DNA of 64,000 nucleotides from Umezawaea sp049997955 (GCA_049997955.1 JAEBDY010000001.1:682001-746000); one strand, 5' to 3'. Shown: positions 1 through 9,188, counted from the stretch's first letter. The notes: a model not told the origin generated them from the sequence alone. Translations and numbers: made by a program.

Positions 1-2
1 AC

Positions 3-248
3 GGCACCGGCGGCGGCGAGACCACCTGGTACGACTTCACCCGCGCCATCTTCGAGGAGCTGGGCGCCGATCCGGGCCGGGTGCGGCCGTGCCCGTCGAC
101 CGAGTACCCCCGCCCGGCCCCGCGCCCGGCGTACTCGGTGCTGTCCGGGAAGTCGTGGGAGCGCGCCGGGCTCACCCCGCTGCGCCCCTGGCGGGAAGCG
201 CTTTCGGCGGCGTTCGCCGCGGGGCTCGTCAGGCCGCCCGTGACCTAG
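3..248 (+). CDS. rmlD: dTDP-4-dehydrorhamnose reductase, C-terminal end (partial)
   Basis: The last 81 residues of a protein whose start lies before the window. The end shows the RmlD/RfbD pattern: a G-G-G-E-T-T-W-Y-D-F stretch, the conserved R-P-x-Y-S-V-L region (here RPAYSVLSGKSWERAG) and a W-R-E-A-L helix near the end. RmlD reduces dTDP-4-keto-L-rhamnose to dTDP-L-rhamnose, the last step in making the rhamnosyl donor. The wbbL-type rhamnosyltransferase about 9.4 kb downstream fits this role; in mycobacteria the two genes are adjacent. Confidence 0.85.
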   Translation, partial: GTGGGETTWYDFTRAIFEELGADPGRVRPCPSTEYPRPAPRPAYSVLSGKSWERAGLTPLRPWREALSAAFAAGLVRPPVT

Positions 249-360
249 CCGATACCCGTCCGAGACCGCGCCGTGAACCGGTCGTCCGGACCGCACGTAT
301 CCCCACCTGTAGACGCGCCCGGTTCCAGCGGGCTCCGTTGGCGAGCAGGGGAGTGGTCAC

Positions 361-1509
361 GTGCGGCATGGTGTGGACTCGGACGTGTTCGGCAAGACCG
401 CGCACAGCCCGTCCTTCTTCGAGCTGTCCCGCAAGCTGGGGGACGGCGCGCAGCACATGGTCGACTTCTGCATCCCGTGCAACCCGTACTTCCCGACACC
501 GCAGATGTTCGCGGCGCTGGCCAACAACCTCGAATCGATCCTGAAGTTCTACCCGAGCAGCACCGACGCCATCTCCGGTCAGCTGGCGCGGACGTTGAAG
601 CTGAACCCCGCCACGATCGCCATGTCGAACGGGTCCACCGAGATCATCACCTGGATCGACCACCTGTGGATCAAGGAGAGCGTGGCGATCCCGATCCCCA
701 CGTTCGGCCGGTGGACCGACCAGCCCATGGAGACCGGCAAGCGCGTCGACATGTTCCCGTTGCAGGAGAGCGAGGGCTTCGAGCTCAACATCGACGCCTA
801 CCTCAAGTTCATCAGGACCCGCGGCTCGAAGGTCGCGGTGCTGTGCAACCCGAACAACCCCGACGGGGGCTACCTGCCCCGCCGGGAGATCATCCGGTTC
901 ATGGACGAACTGGCCGATCTGGACCTGGTCGTCATCGACGAGTCGTTCATCGACTTCGTCGAGGTCGAGCGCAACCCGTCCGTCGTCAGCGAGGCCATGA
1001 TCAGGCCGAACGTCGTGGTGCTCAAGAGCCTCGGCAAGAACTTCGGCCTGCACGGCGTCCGCTTCGGCTACCTCGTCGCGAACCCGGCGCTGGCCAAGCG
1101 CATGGCGTCGACGCTGCCCAAGTGGAACCTCAACTCGCTCGCCGAGGCGTTCGTGTTCATGCTCGGCGACCACCTCGACGAGTACGGCGAGAGCCTCGTC
1201 AAGCTGTCGATGGACCGCTACCGCATGGGCATGGAGCTGTCGCGGCTGCCCGAACTGGACGTGTACCCGTCCCAGGCGAACTTCCTGCTGGTGAAGCTCG
1301 CCCCGGACGTGGACGGCATCGAACTGCGGGACTACCTGCTGCACAAGCAGCAGATCTTCATCCGCGAGTGCGGCAACAAGCTCGGCATGAGCGGCCAGTT
1401 CGTCCGGCTCGTCGTCCGCCCGGAGGCCGACGTGGACCGGCTGGTCTCCGGCATCCGCAGCTTCGGCAACTCCCGGTGGGACGTGGAGCGCCCGTCGCTG
1501 GTGTCCTAG
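361..1509 (+). CDS. PLP-dependent aminotransferase, histidinol-phosphate aminotransferase-like
   Basis: A 382-residue fold-type I aminotransferase (class I/II). Visible motifs are SNGSTE (89-94, phosphate-cup region), CNPNNPDG (162-169), the Asp that contacts the PLP ring nitrogen in IDES (about 193), the Schiff-base lysine in SLGKNFG (K226) and the substrate-carboxylate arginine region near the end (FVRLVVR). It resembles HisC and CobD-like enzymes, but it sits in a polysaccharide locus with no histidine or cobalamin genes, so its substrate is unknown. The GTG start follows a GGGGAG ribosome site. Its stop codon overlaps the convergent stop of the next gene within the palindrome CTAG. Confidence 0.8.
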   Translation: MRHGVDSDVFGKTAHSPSFFELSRKLGDGAQHMVDFCIPCNPYFPTPQMFAALANNLESILKFYPSSTDAISGQLARTLKLNPATIAMSNGSTEIITWIDHLWIKESVAIPIPTFGRWTDQPMETGKRVDMFPLQESEGFELNIDAYLKFIRTRGSKVAVLCNPNNPDGGYLPRREIIRFMDELADLDLVVIDESFIDFVEVERNPSVVSEAMIRPNVVVLKSLGKNFGLHGVRFGYLVANPALAKRMASTLPKWNLNSLAEAFVFMLGDHLDEYGESLVKLSMDRYRMGMELSRLPELDVYPSQANFLLVKLAPDVDGIELRDYLLHKQQIFIRECGNKLGMSGQFVRLVVRPEADVDRLVSGIRSFGNSRWDVERPSLVS

Positions 1510-1940
1510 GCGTCCTGCCAGTGGACGCACGACGGCCGCTGCGCGGTGAGGAGGAACTCCTTCAACGCCGCCGCGAGCAGACCCACCTGGACCCCGCTGC
1601 CCGCCGGGTAGTCGACGTACTCCGACGCGTACACCGGCGACCCCTCCTCGCCGACGAGCGTCGAGTAGTCCTGGTCGGGGTCCGCGTAGGTCAGGTAGCC
1701 GAAGCCGCTGCTCACCGCGGCCGCCACGTCGTGGTCCGGGATCTTCACCTCGCCGGGCGCGCCGAGCAGCCCCTCGGTGTCGGGGATGAGCGCGCGCTCC
1801 TGGTGCTCGATCACCGCGGCGCCCGCGCCGGGCTCGGCGAGCCTGGCGAGCAGCGCGTCGACCTCCTCCGGCGTCGTCACGGTCATCTGCTCACCGGACT
1901 CGTCGGCGTCCTGGACGGACCACACGGCGTTGAAGCTCAT
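1506..1940 (-). CDS. Imm1-family immunity-like protein
   Basis: A 144-residue acidic soluble protein. The C-terminal signature E-F-L-L-T-A-Q-R-P-S-C-V-H-W-Q closely matches the end of the Imm1 family (usually 'tGxRPxxVxWq'), and an earlier G-Y-L-T-Y-A-D strand also fits. Imm1 proteins neutralise deaminase and other polymorphic toxins. No toxin gene lies next to it, so it would be an orphan or act against a distant or foreign toxin. An AGAAGG ribosome site precedes the ATG. The assignment rests on recalled family consensus and needs a profile search. Confidence 0.65.
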   Translation of the reverse strand: MSFNAVWSVQDADESGEQMTVTTPEEVDALLARLAEPGAGAAVIEHQERALIPDTEGLLGAPGEVKIPDHDVAAAVSSGFGYLTYADPDQDYSTLVGEEGSPVYASEYVDYPAGSGVQVGLLAAALKEFLLTAQRPSCVHWQDA

Positions 1941-2091
1941 CTCGTTTGCCTTCTCTTAGCTAGTCGTCGACGAGGCGGAATGGATGCTCTCAGTGAACGA
2001 CCCCGCCCGCAAACAGCCCACGCTTGCGCCGATGGGGTGGTGACGGTCCGGAGGACTGGATAACGCTGCGCGCTTGCGAGAACCTTTTCAG

Positions 2092-2256
2092 ATGTCCGAC
2101 CACGGGCGCATCCCCGCCACCTCCACCCGCGGCCAGGACGGCGACCGCCGCCGCTTCCTCCGCTGCGTCGCCGCCGTGACCGGGTCCCGGCAGGTCTCGT
2201 GGAACACGATCACCGGTTCGCGCGACGACGCGGACGACCAGTCGCCCCGGCGCTAG
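2092..2256 (+). CDS. Possible small basic protein, unknown
   Basis: A 54-codon frame in the 353-bp gap between the Imm1-like gene and the glycosyltransferase cluster. Almost every third codon position is G or C (one exception), which is what real genes here show. The product is Arg- and Asp-rich and has no recognised domain. There is no clear ribosome site in front of the ATG; a TTG 18 bases upstream is an alternative start. GGAGGA lies further upstream, around 2050. It may be a small gene or chance in GC-rich DNA. The rest of the gap shows nothing else I can name. Confidence 0.35.
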   Translation: MSDHGRIPATSTRGQDGDRRRFLRCVAAVTGSRQVSWNTITGSRDDADDQSPRR

Positions 2257-2293
2257 GTCTGCTCGCCCGCGTCGACGCGGGCTGACCGCCGCC

Positions 2294-3379
2294 CTACCTG
2301 CCCGCCGCTCGCTGGTACGCCACGAGTGTCGCCTCCGCGCACCTCCGCCAGGTGTACTCGGCCGCGTGCGTCCGGCGGGCGACCTGGGCGCTGGCGGTCG
2401 GCGGGGTCTCCACGGCGGCGAACATGGCGTGCGACAGCGCGTCGGCGTCGCCGACCGGGGTCAGCAGGGCGTGGCCGCCCGACACCTCGCGCAGGGCGGG
2501 CACGTCGGAGCACACGACCGGGACGTTGCACGCCAGCGCTTCCAGCACGGGCAGGCCGAAGCCCTCGTCGCGGGACGGCAGGACCAGGGCCGAGGCGCCC
2601 GCCACGACGCTGCGCAGGTCGACGTCGGCCAGGTACCCGGTGCGGATGACCCGTCCGTCCACTCCGGACTGGCGCGGCCCGGCCAGCACCAGCGGCGGCA
2701 GCGAGGAGTCGCTCGCGTGGGCCTTCATCAGCGTCTCCAGGCCCTTGCGCGGCCCGCCCGCGCCCACGAACAGCAGGTACTGCGACGGCAGGCCCAGACG
2801 GGCGCGCAGGGCGTCGTTCGGGGGCCGTGAGGCGAACCAGGCCGGGTCGACGCCCAGCGGTGTCACCACGATCTTGTCCGGCTCGATGCCCAGGCGCTCC
2901 TCGACCGTGCGGGCGACCGCCTGGGTCGGGGTGCAGACCACGTCGGCGCGCTCGGCCGACTGGCGGACCAGTTCCGGCAGGCGCGCGTCGGACTCGGGCA
3001 GGTCGCCTGGCGAAACCAGGAACGCCAGGTCGTGGATGGTCACGACGCCGCCCGCCCGGATCGTGGGCGGCAGCACGAAGTTGGTGGCGTGCATGACGTC
3101 GGTGAAGCCCGCCAGCACCTCGACCGGCGGGAACGGGAAGCGCAGCCAGAACTGGCGGAGCAGCCGCGCGGACACGGGCAGGCCGCGGGCCTCGACGCCG
3201 TGCGGCAGGACGGTGCGCAGCGCGCTCCAGCCGCGCAGGGTGAACGCGACCGCTCGCACGTCGACCTCGTCCGGCATGGACGCCAGCTCCTCGGCGAGGG
3301 CCGAGGTGTAGCGGCCGATGCCGGTGCGGTGGCCCAGCAGCGGGGTGCCGTCGAGCAGCACGCGCAGCGGCTTAGCCAT
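2294..3379 (-). CDS. Glycosyltransferase family 4 (GT-B fold)
   Basis: A 361-residue GT4 (GlgA/MshA-type, GT-B) enzyme. The N-terminal acceptor domain carries G-x-G-R-Y-T near residue 22, and the donor domain has FVGAGGPRKG followed by the donor-binding E-x7-E region EGFGLPVLEAL near residue 275. It transfers a sugar from a nucleotide donor, probably to a lipid-linked glycan on the cytoplasmic side. The start overlaps the stop of the upstream GT2-GT4 gene by 8 bases (ATGGCTAA), so the two are probably translated together. Donor and acceptor cannot be read from the sequence. Confidence 0.88.
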   Translation of the reverse strand: MAKPLRVLLDGTPLLGHRTGIGRYTSALAEELASMPDEVDVRAVAFTLRGWSALRTVLPHGVEARGLPVSARLLRQFWLRFPFPPVEVLAGFTDVMHATNFVLPPTIRAGGVVTIHDLAFLVSPGDLPESDARLPELVRQSAERADVVCTPTQAVARTVEERLGIEPDKIVVTPLGVDPAWFASRPPNDALRARLGLPSQYLLFVGAGGPRKGLETLMKAHASDSSLPPLVLAGPRQSGVDGRVIRTGYLADVDLRSVVAGASALVLPSRDEGFGLPVLEALACNVPVVCSDVPALREVSGGHALLTPVGDADALSHAMFAAVETPPTASAQVARRTHAAEYTWRRCAEATLVAYQRAAGR

Positions 3380-5861
3380 GTGCGCCGCCGCGCAGTTTCT
3401 TCAACACCCGGCCGGACGCGCGCTTGGCCAATTCCGTGGGTCCTCCCTGGTCGAGGTATTCGCGGACGAGCTTGACGTCGCGGCGCACCTTCGCGCTCGT
3501 GGTCAGCGGGACGTTGCGGACGAGCGGCGCGCTGCCCGGCAGCCGGTCCGCGGCGGGCCGGGGGTTGCGGCAGAACTCGACCAGCGGCGCGAGCACGGTC
3601 TCCCAGGTGAAACGCTCGCGCACCACGGCGATCCGCTCGCGGCAGCCCGCGGCGAACTCCTCGTCGTAGAGGACCTTCTCCAGCGCGCGGGCCAGTTCGT
3701 CGGGGTCCTCGGAGCGGACCACGACGCCCAGCCGCTCGCGCTCCACGAGTTCGGCGAACGAGTCGCCGTCGGTGGTGACGATCGGCAGCCCCGACCACAG
3801 GTAGTCCAACACCCTGGTGCGGAAGGCGAACGTGGTCTCCACGTGCTCGTAGTGGGTGGTCACGCCGCAGTCCGCGTCCAGCAGCCAGTTCTGCCGGTCG
3901 TGGTAGGGCACCCACGTCTCGTTGAAGAACACCGCCGAGTCCACGAGGTCGAGCCGCTTGGCCAGCGCGCGGGTCTGACCCGCGATGTCCATGTCCGGCA
4001 CCTCGGGGTTCGGGTGCTTCATGCCGAGGAAGAACAGCTTGAGGTCGGGGTGGTCGTCCCGCAGGCGGTGCACGGCGTGGATCAGCGTCAGCGGGTCGAA
4101 CCAGCTGTACACGCCGCCCGCCCACAGCACGACCTTGTCCGTGCTCGAAATGCCGGGCACGACGTCCTTGATGGCCGGACCGGTGCGCTGCGGCGGCTTG
4201 CCGGGCAGGCCGAACGGGACCACGGACAGCAGCGAGCGGACGGTGGGGTCGTTGTCGTACAGCGTCGGCGTGAGCCTGCCGAGCGCGGCGAGGTGGCCGA
4301 GCCAGAAGTGCCGCTGCCGCTCGGACGCGCAGAGGAAGAAGTCGCCGCGCTGCAACTGGTTGTTGAGCACGCGGGTCACGCCGACGATGTCCAGCGCCCG
4401 CTGCTCGTCGGTCGCCTCCTTGCCCTGCTCCAGCAGTTCCAGGTGCATCGGGTCGTACACGTCGCACACGACGATCTTGGTGGAGGCGGCCCGCTTCAGC
4501 TCCGGCACCATCTCCAGCACGTGCCCCTGGAGCACGATCACGTCGGCCCAGCCGATGTGCGGGGCCAGGTCCCGCGGCTTGGAGCCGGAGACGGCGAACG
4601 GGGCCTCCGGCGGCGCGCACAGCGGGTTCACCGTGACGAGCTTGACCTCGTGCTCGCCCGCCAGCACGTCGGCCATGTTCCACGCCCGGATCGCCGGTCC
4701 GGCCATCCTGACCGAGATCGCGTCGCCGGTGATGATCAGGATCCGCCGCGGCCTGCCGAACACCTCGTCCAGCCCGAAGACGTCGACCAGGACGTCGTGC
4801 GCGGCGAGGTAGCGCGGCAGCGGGTAGGCGGGCTCCATCGCCTTGCGCATCAACGGGACCAGGTCGCGGTCGCTGCGGACCCGCTTGGCCTGCTCGACCT
4901 TCCGCGACTCCTGGAGCGACGGCATCAGCTCCACGAACTGGTCGATCGCCAGGAACCCGGCCAGCGCCTTGCGGTCCACCGGCACCGGCGCGGCGTCGTC
5001 GGCGACGTTCTCGGGCCTGCGGGTGATCTCCAGCTGCGTGGCGTCGATCTCGCCGCGCGCGGTCGCCCGGCGGACCACCAGCGCGAGCGCGGCGGGCAGC
5101 ACCTTGGCGAGCGTGTCGTCGGAGAAGTTCTTGTACAGCGCGGCGAGCGCGTTGCGCTCCAGCAGGTACAGCTCGCGGCTGTGGTCGATGGACGACATCG
5201 AGGCGTGGTGCTTGTGGAACGTCAGCGACGCGGGCTCGTAGCGGACGCGCCAGCCGCGCAGGTTCATCCGCCAGCCGAGGTCGACGTCCTCGTAGAACAT
5301 GAAGAACCGCTCGTCGAACCCGCCGAGCGACCGGTAGACCGAGGTGCGGACGAACAGCGCCGAGCCGGTGCCGAACAGGACGTCGCGCGGCGCGTCGTGG
5401 CTGCCGTCGTCCGGCCGGCCCGCGTGCCGCTTGTAGCCCATGCCGAACCAGGTGAGACCGCCGTCGACGAAGTCGATGTCGGTCCCGTCCCAGTCGAGCA
5501 CCTTGCTGGCGACCGCGCCCACGGTCGGCTCGGCCTGGAGGACCCGCACGGCCGCGCGCACCCAGTCGGGGTGCGGCCGGGCGTCGTTGTTGAGGAACGC
5601 GAGCACCGAGCCGGTCGCGGACTCGACACCGAGGTTGCACCCGCCCGCGAAGCCCAGGTTCTCCGGCGACTCGACGACGGTCGCGGACGGCACGGCGGCG
5701 CGGATGCGCTCGGCGCTGCCGTCGCCCGAGGCGTTGTCCACGACGACCACCTGGAGCTTGTCCACCGGGTACGACAGCTCCGCCAGGGCCCGCAGGCACG
5801 TGATGGTGTCCTCGGCGCCGCGGTAGTTCACCACGACCACGGATACGGCGGGCAGCACCAT
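3372..5861 (-). CDS. Two-domain glycosyltransferase: N-terminal GT2, C-terminal GT4
   Basis: An 829-residue fusion. Residues 1 to about 280 are a GT-A GT2 domain of the rhamnosyltransferase type: VSVVVVNYRG, VVVDNASGDGS, ENLGFAGGCN, the metal-binding NNDARP, and the F-M-F-Y-E-D-V-D-L-G-W-R region. After a linker, about 370 to 760 looks like a GT4 GT-B domain (VLWAGGVYSWFDPLTL, then the KHPNPE and DYLWSGLPIVTT regions). One polypeptide could add two successive sugars to the same glycan. GGAGGA precedes the ATG. It forms an operon with the downstream GT4 gene. Much larger than a normal GT2 (about 300 residues). Confidence 0.85.
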   Translation of the reverse strand: MVLPAVSVVVVNYRGAEDTITCLRALAELSYPVDKLQVVVVDNASGDGSAERIRAAVPSATVVESPENLGFAGGCNLGVESATGSVLAFLNNDARPHPDWVRAAVRVLQAEPTVGAVASKVLDWDGTDIDFVDGGLTWFGMGYKRHAGRPDDGSHDAPRDVLFGTGSALFVRTSVYRSLGGFDERFFMFYEDVDLGWRMNLRGWRVRYEPASLTFHKHHASMSSIDHSRELYLLERNALAALYKNFSDDTLAKVLPAALALVVRRATARGEIDATQLEITRRPENVADDAAPVPVDRKALAGFLAIDQFVELMPSLQESRKVEQAKRVRSDRDLVPLMRKAMEPAYPLPRYLAAHDVLVDVFGLDEVFGRPRRILIITGDAISVRMAGPAIRAWNMADVLAGEHEVKLVTVNPLCAPPEAPFAVSGSKPRDLAPHIGWADVIVLQGHVLEMVPELKRAASTKIVVCDVYDPMHLELLEQGKEATDEQRALDIVGVTRVLNNQLQRGDFFLCASERQRHFWLGHLAALGRLTPTLYDNDPTVRSLLSVVPFGLPGKPPQRTGPAIKDVVPGISSTDKVVLWAGGVYSWFDPLTLIHAVHRLRDDHPDLKLFFLGMKHPNPEVPDMDIAGQTRALAKRLDLVDSAVFFNETWVPYHDRQNWLLDADCGVTTHYEHVETTFAFRTRVLDYLWSGLPIVTTDGDSFAELVERERLGVVVRSEDPDELARALEKVLYDEEFAAGCRERIAVVRERFTWETVLAPLVEFCRNPRPAADRLPGSAPLVRNVPLTTSAKVRRDVKLVREYLDQGGPTELAKRASGRVLKKLRGGAHG

Positions 5862-5934
5862 CAGTCTCCTCGCTCCACGACGGCTGTGCGGGGTAAGCCT
5901 GCCTCATCACTGCGCGTGTCGTGCGGCGAAGGGG

Positions 5935-6855
5935 CTACCGGCCCGCCCAGGTGCGCCACACGTCACGGCGGGAGACCGTCGAACGGCGCCCGACCCCGAC
6001 CCGCGCCACCAGCGCGGACGGGGAGCGGAGCAGCACTTCGGCCAGCACGCGCAGGCGCAGCGGAACCCGGAAGTTCGCCGCGTCGGGCACTCCGGAGCGG
6101 AACGGGAGCAGTGCGGTGATCACCGCGAACCGAGCGGTTTCCCGCACCGCGACGGCGGCGGGGGCGCACCGGAGGAGCATGAGCAGCCGGTTGCGCTCGT
6201 TCCACCGGTGGAACGGGGCGGAGCCGGGCCTGGTGCTCGCGCCGTGCCGGTGCCGGACCCGCGCGGGTCCGACGGACACCACCCGGTACCCGGCCAGCCG
6301 CAGCCGCCAGGCCGTGTCGGTGTCCTCGTAGTAGCAGAAGAACCCGGCGGGCACGCCGCCCACGTCCCGCAGGACGTCGGTCCGGAGCAGGGCCGCGCCG
6401 CCGCAGAAGCCGAACACGTCCCGGCCCGCGAGCACCACGTCCACGCCGTGCCCGTCGGCGGTCAGCGCCACGCCGACCGACTGGGTCGCGCCGTCGGGGA
6501 GCACCATCGAGGAGGTGGCCGCGGCGACCAGGGGGTCGTCGTCGAGCGCTTCCTCCAGCGACGAGAGCCAGGTGGGATCGGGGGCGGCGTCGTCGTTCAG
6601 CCAGGCCACGTACGGCGTGTCCACCTGGTCCAGCACGGCGGCCAGCGCGCCCGCGTAGCCGAGGTTGCGGGGCAGCCGCACCACGTCCGGCGTGCTCGGG
6701 TGCGCGGCGAGCAGCTCGGCCGTCCCGTCGTCCGACGCGTTGTCGACCACGAGTGTCCGGTGTGGACTCCTCTGGGCGGCCAGGGCGTCGAGGCAGGCGG
6801 TGATGTGCTCGCGGCCGCGCCAGGTCACCACGACCACCGTGCTGGGACTGGACAC
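5935..6855 (-). CDS. Glycosyltransferase family 2
   Basis: A 306-residue GT2 enzyme with the rhamnosyltransferase-like signatures VVVDNASDDGT (as LVVDNASDDGT), R-N-L-G-Y-A-G, the DXD-type LNDDAAPD and the catalytic-base region YYEDTDTAWRLR. I place the start at the GTG just before SSPSTVVVVTW. The longer frame upstream adds an Arg-rich, unconserved 42 residues that would run across the start of the divergent gene. Only 20 bases separate the two divergent starts, so both promoters must overlap or one transcript starts inside the other gene. Donor and acceptor are unknown. Confidence 0.82.
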   Translation of the reverse strand: MSSPSTVVVVTWRGREHITACLDALAAQRSPHRTLVVDNASDDGTAELLAAHPSTPDVVRLPRNLGYAGALAAVLDQVDTPYVAWLNDDAAPDPTWLSSLEEALDDDPLVAAATSSMVLPDGATQSVGVALTADGHGVDVVLAGRDVFGFCGGAALLRTDVLRDVGGVPAGFFCYYEDTDTAWRLRLAGYRVVSVGPARVRHRHGASTRPGSAPFHRWNERNRLLMLLRCAPAAVAVRETARFAVITALLPFRSGVPDAANFRVPLRLRVLAEVLLRSPSALVARVGVGRRSTVSRRDVWRTWAGR

Positions 6856-6875
6856 GGCGTGAGACGGTACGGCAC

Positions 6876-7922
6876 GTGCCCCAGCTCGTCGTGCTGGCCG
6901 AGCAGTTGCTCGCCCCCGTCCCCGGCGGTACCGGGCGGTACACCCGTGAACTGGCCGCGGCGCTCGCCGCGACCGCGCCACCGGGGTGGACCGTGACCGG
7001 CGTCGTGAGCCGCCACCCGGACGTCCGGGCGGCCGTGATCCCCGGCGTGGAGGGGCCGGAGGTGCTGCCGCTGCCGCGCCGGGCCCTCATCGCTGCCTGG
7101 GAGCACGGGATCCCGTACTGGCCCGGCGGCGACTCGGTGCACGCGCCGACGCCGCTGGCGCCGCCGGGGGGCCGGGTCGTGGTGACCGTGCACGACGCCG
7201 TGCCGTGGACGCACCCGGAAACGCTGACCAGGCGCGGAGTCGCGTGGCACCGCAAGGTGATCGCCCGCGCCACGGCCAGGGCGGGCGCGGTCGTCGTGCC
7301 CACCCGCGCGGTCGCGGGGGACCTCGCGCGCCACGCGCCCGGCGCCGCTCCCGTGCACGTGATCGGGCACGGGGTCACGGCGTGGCCGGAGGAGGCCCGG
7401 ATCGCGCTGCCGGAGCGGTACGTGCTCGCCATCGGCACCCTGGAACCCCGCAAGGGCTTGGAATTCCTGGTCGAGGCGACGAGGGGGTCGGGGATTCCCC
7501 TTGTCTTGATTGGTCCCCGGGGGTGGGGCGAGGTGGACGCCGACGCGCCGCACGTGCGGGTGCTCGGTCGTCTGGAGGACACCGAACTGGTGTACGCGTT
7601 GCGCCGTGCGGCCGTGCTCGTCGTGCCGAGCCTCGCCGAGGGCTTCGGGTTGCCGCTGCTGGAAGCGATGGCGGCCGGTGTACCCGTGGTCCACTCGGAC
7701 GCGCCCGCCCTGGTGGAAGTGGCCGGAGGGGCGGGACTCGTCACACCGCGTGGCGATGTGGGGGCGCTCACAGCCGCCATCAGGTCCGTTGTGGACGATC
7801 GGACTGCCGCTGCCCGCATGGTAAGCGCTGGTCTGCGCCGTGCCGAAGCGTTCAGCTGGGAGAAAGCCGCGCGCGACACGTGGAACGCGCACCTCGAACT
7901 TCGTCGACAGCGGGTCACATGA
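6876..7922 (+). CDS. Glycosyltransferase family 4
   Basis: A 348-residue GT-B enzyme of family GT4. It shows G-G-T-G-R-Y-T near residue 19, VTVHDAVPW in the acceptor domain, IGTLEPRKG at the start of the donor domain and the nucleotide-sugar site EGFGLPLLEAM near residue 255. It reads away from the GT2 gene on the other strand and is followed at 45 bases by a second GT4, so the pair probably work on the same polymer. The GTG start has no strong ribosome site. Confidence 0.86.
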   Translation: MPQLVVLAEQLLAPVPGGTGRYTRELAAALAATAPPGWTVTGVVSRHPDVRAAVIPGVEGPEVLPLPRRALIAAWEHGIPYWPGGDSVHAPTPLAPPGGRVVVTVHDAVPWTHPETLTRRGVAWHRKVIARATARAGAVVVPTRAVAGDLARHAPGAAPVHVIGHGVTAWPEEARIALPERYVLAIGTLEPRKGLEFLVEATRGSGIPLVLIGPRGWGEVDADAPHVRVLGRLEDTELVYALRRAAVLVVPSLAEGFGLPLLEAMAAGVPVVHSDAPALVEVAGGAGLVTPRGDVGALTAAIRSVVDDRTAAARMVSAGLRRAEAFSWEKAARDTWNAHLELRRQRVT

Positions 7923-7955
7923 CCAACAGGCGGTAGATCGCGCGGTCGACAGCAC

Positions 7956-7961
7956 TAGTCT
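7956..7961 (+). promoter_or_regulatory. -10 element TAGTCT, probably leaderless start
   Basis: TAGTCT fits the actinomycete -10 consensus TANNNT and ends 6 bases before the GTG of the next GT4 gene. Transcription would then begin at or beside the start codon, giving a leaderless mRNA, which agrees with the lack of a ribosome site. No clear -35 box is seen. Confidence 0.45.
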
Positions 7962-7967
7962 CAGTCC

Positions 7968-9119
7968 GTGCCCATCGTCGAACCCAGCGTGTTGATCGAC
8001 GCCACCGCGGTGCCCTCGGACCGGGGCGGCGTCGGCCGGTACGTCGACTCGCTCGTGGCCGCGCTGGACGCGGACGGTGCTCGGCTCAGCGTCGTCTGCC
8101 AGCCGCGCGACGCCGAGCTGTACACCCGGATGGCGCCGTCGTCGCGGGTCCTGGTGGCGGCCGAGTCCGTCGCCACCCGCACCGCGCGTCTCACGTGGGA
8201 GCAGACCACGCTGCCGCGGATCGTGGCGCGGCTCGGCGTGGACGTGCTGCACTCCCCGCACTACACGATGCCGCTGGCGAACCGGGTCGCGACGGTCGTG
8301 ACGCTGCACGACGCCACGTTCTTCACCGACCCGGTCCTGCACTCCTCGGTGAAGGCCCGCTTCTTCCGCGGCTGGACCCGCGCGTCCCTGCGCCGCGCCG
8401 CCCTGTGCGTCGTGCCGAGCGAGGCGACGGCGGCCGAGCTGGCGCGCGTCGCCGGAGCGGACCGCCGCGCTCTGCACATCGCCCAGCACGGCGTGGACAC
8501 CGATCGGTTCCACCCGCCCACGCCGGACGAGGCCGCCGTGGTCCGCCGGTCCCTCGGGCTCGGCGACCTGCCGTACGTGGCGTTCCTGGGGGCGTTGGAG
8601 CCGCGCAAGAACGTGCCCGCGCTCATCCGCGGCTTCGCCCAGGCCTGCGTCGGCCGCCCGAACCCGCCCGCGCTGGTCCTCGCGGGCCAGCCTGGCTGGG
8701 ACAGCCAGGTGGAGCGCGCGCTCGACGTGGTGCCGCACCGGATCCGGGTGATCCGCGCGGGCTACCTGCCGTTCGACCAGCTGGCGGGCTTCCTCGGCGG
8801 TGCCGAGCTGGTCGCGTACCCGAGCCTCGGCGAGGGCTTCGGCCTGCCGGTGCTGGAGGCCATGGCGTGCGGCGCGTCCGTGCTCACGACCCGGCGGCTC
8901 AGCCTGCCCGAGGTCGGCGGCGACGCGGTCGCCTACTGCGGCGTCGGCGCGGGCGACATCGCCGCGGGTCTGGCCGAGCTGCTCGACGACCCGTCCCGCC
9001 GCGCCGCGCTGGCGACCGACGCCCAGGTCCGCGCGAAGGCGTTCACCTGGTCCACCAGCGCCGCCCGGCACCGCCTCGCGTACTCGCGGGCGCACCTCGT
9101 GCACCGCCGCGGCCGCTAG
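7968..9119 (+). CDS. Glycosyltransferase family 4
   Basis: A 383-residue GT4 enzyme. It begins VLIDATAVPSDRGGVGRYV (the usual N-terminal G-x-G-R-Y loop), then VVTLHDATFF, AFLGALEPRKN at the start of the donor domain and GEGFGLPVLEAMACG near residue 290. It resembles the mannosyl- and rhamnosyl-transferring GT4 proteins of envelope polysaccharide clusters. It is the third GT4-type module of the locus. A TANNNT box 6 bases before the GTG suggests that it has its own leaderless promoter as well as possible read-through from the preceding gene. Confidence 0.86.
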   Translation: MPIVEPSVLIDATAVPSDRGGVGRYVDSLVAALDADGARLSVVCQPRDAELYTRMAPSSRVLVAAESVATRTARLTWEQTTLPRIVARLGVDVLHSPHYTMPLANRVATVVTLHDATFFTDPVLHSSVKARFFRGWTRASLRRAALCVVPSEATAAELARVAGADRRALHIAQHGVDTDRFHPPTPDEAAVVRRSLGLGDLPYVAFLGALEPRKNVPALIRGFAQACVGRPNPPALVLAGQPGWDSQVERALDVVPHRIRVIRAGYLPFDQLAGFLGGAELVAYPSLGEGFGLPVLEAMACGASVLTTRRLSLPEVGGDAVAYCGVGAGDIAAGLAELLDDPSRRAALATDAQVRAKAFTWSTSAARHRLAYSRAHLVHRRGR

Positions 9120-9161
9120 TACCCCGTTCGGCTCAACCCTGGGTCTTCGCCGGTGCGATGC

Positions 9162-9178
9162 ATACCCCCCAGGGGTAT
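9162..9178. promoter_or_regulatory. CsoR-type operator palindrome
   Basis: The arms ATACCCC and GGGGTAT are a perfect 7-bp inverted repeat around a 3-base centre. This is the G-tract palindrome bound by CsoR/RcnR-family metal sensors (CsoR represses copper-responsive genes; relatives sense nickel, cobalt or persulfide). It lies 10 bases before the ATG of the DUF4396 gene, where a bound repressor would block transcription. No csoR gene is in the window. Confidence 0.65.
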
Positions 9179-9188
9179 AGTGGCCCGC

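Noticed and set aside
3040..5910. Very long alternate frames opposite or shifted to the GT2-GT4 gene
   Set aside because: Arg/Ala/Gly-rich shadow translations typical of GC-rich coding DNA, with no domain motifs.
7923..7967. Attachment site or integration junction between the two GT4 genes
   Set aside because: No tRNA, integrase or direct repeat is found; the short gap is explained by a promoter.
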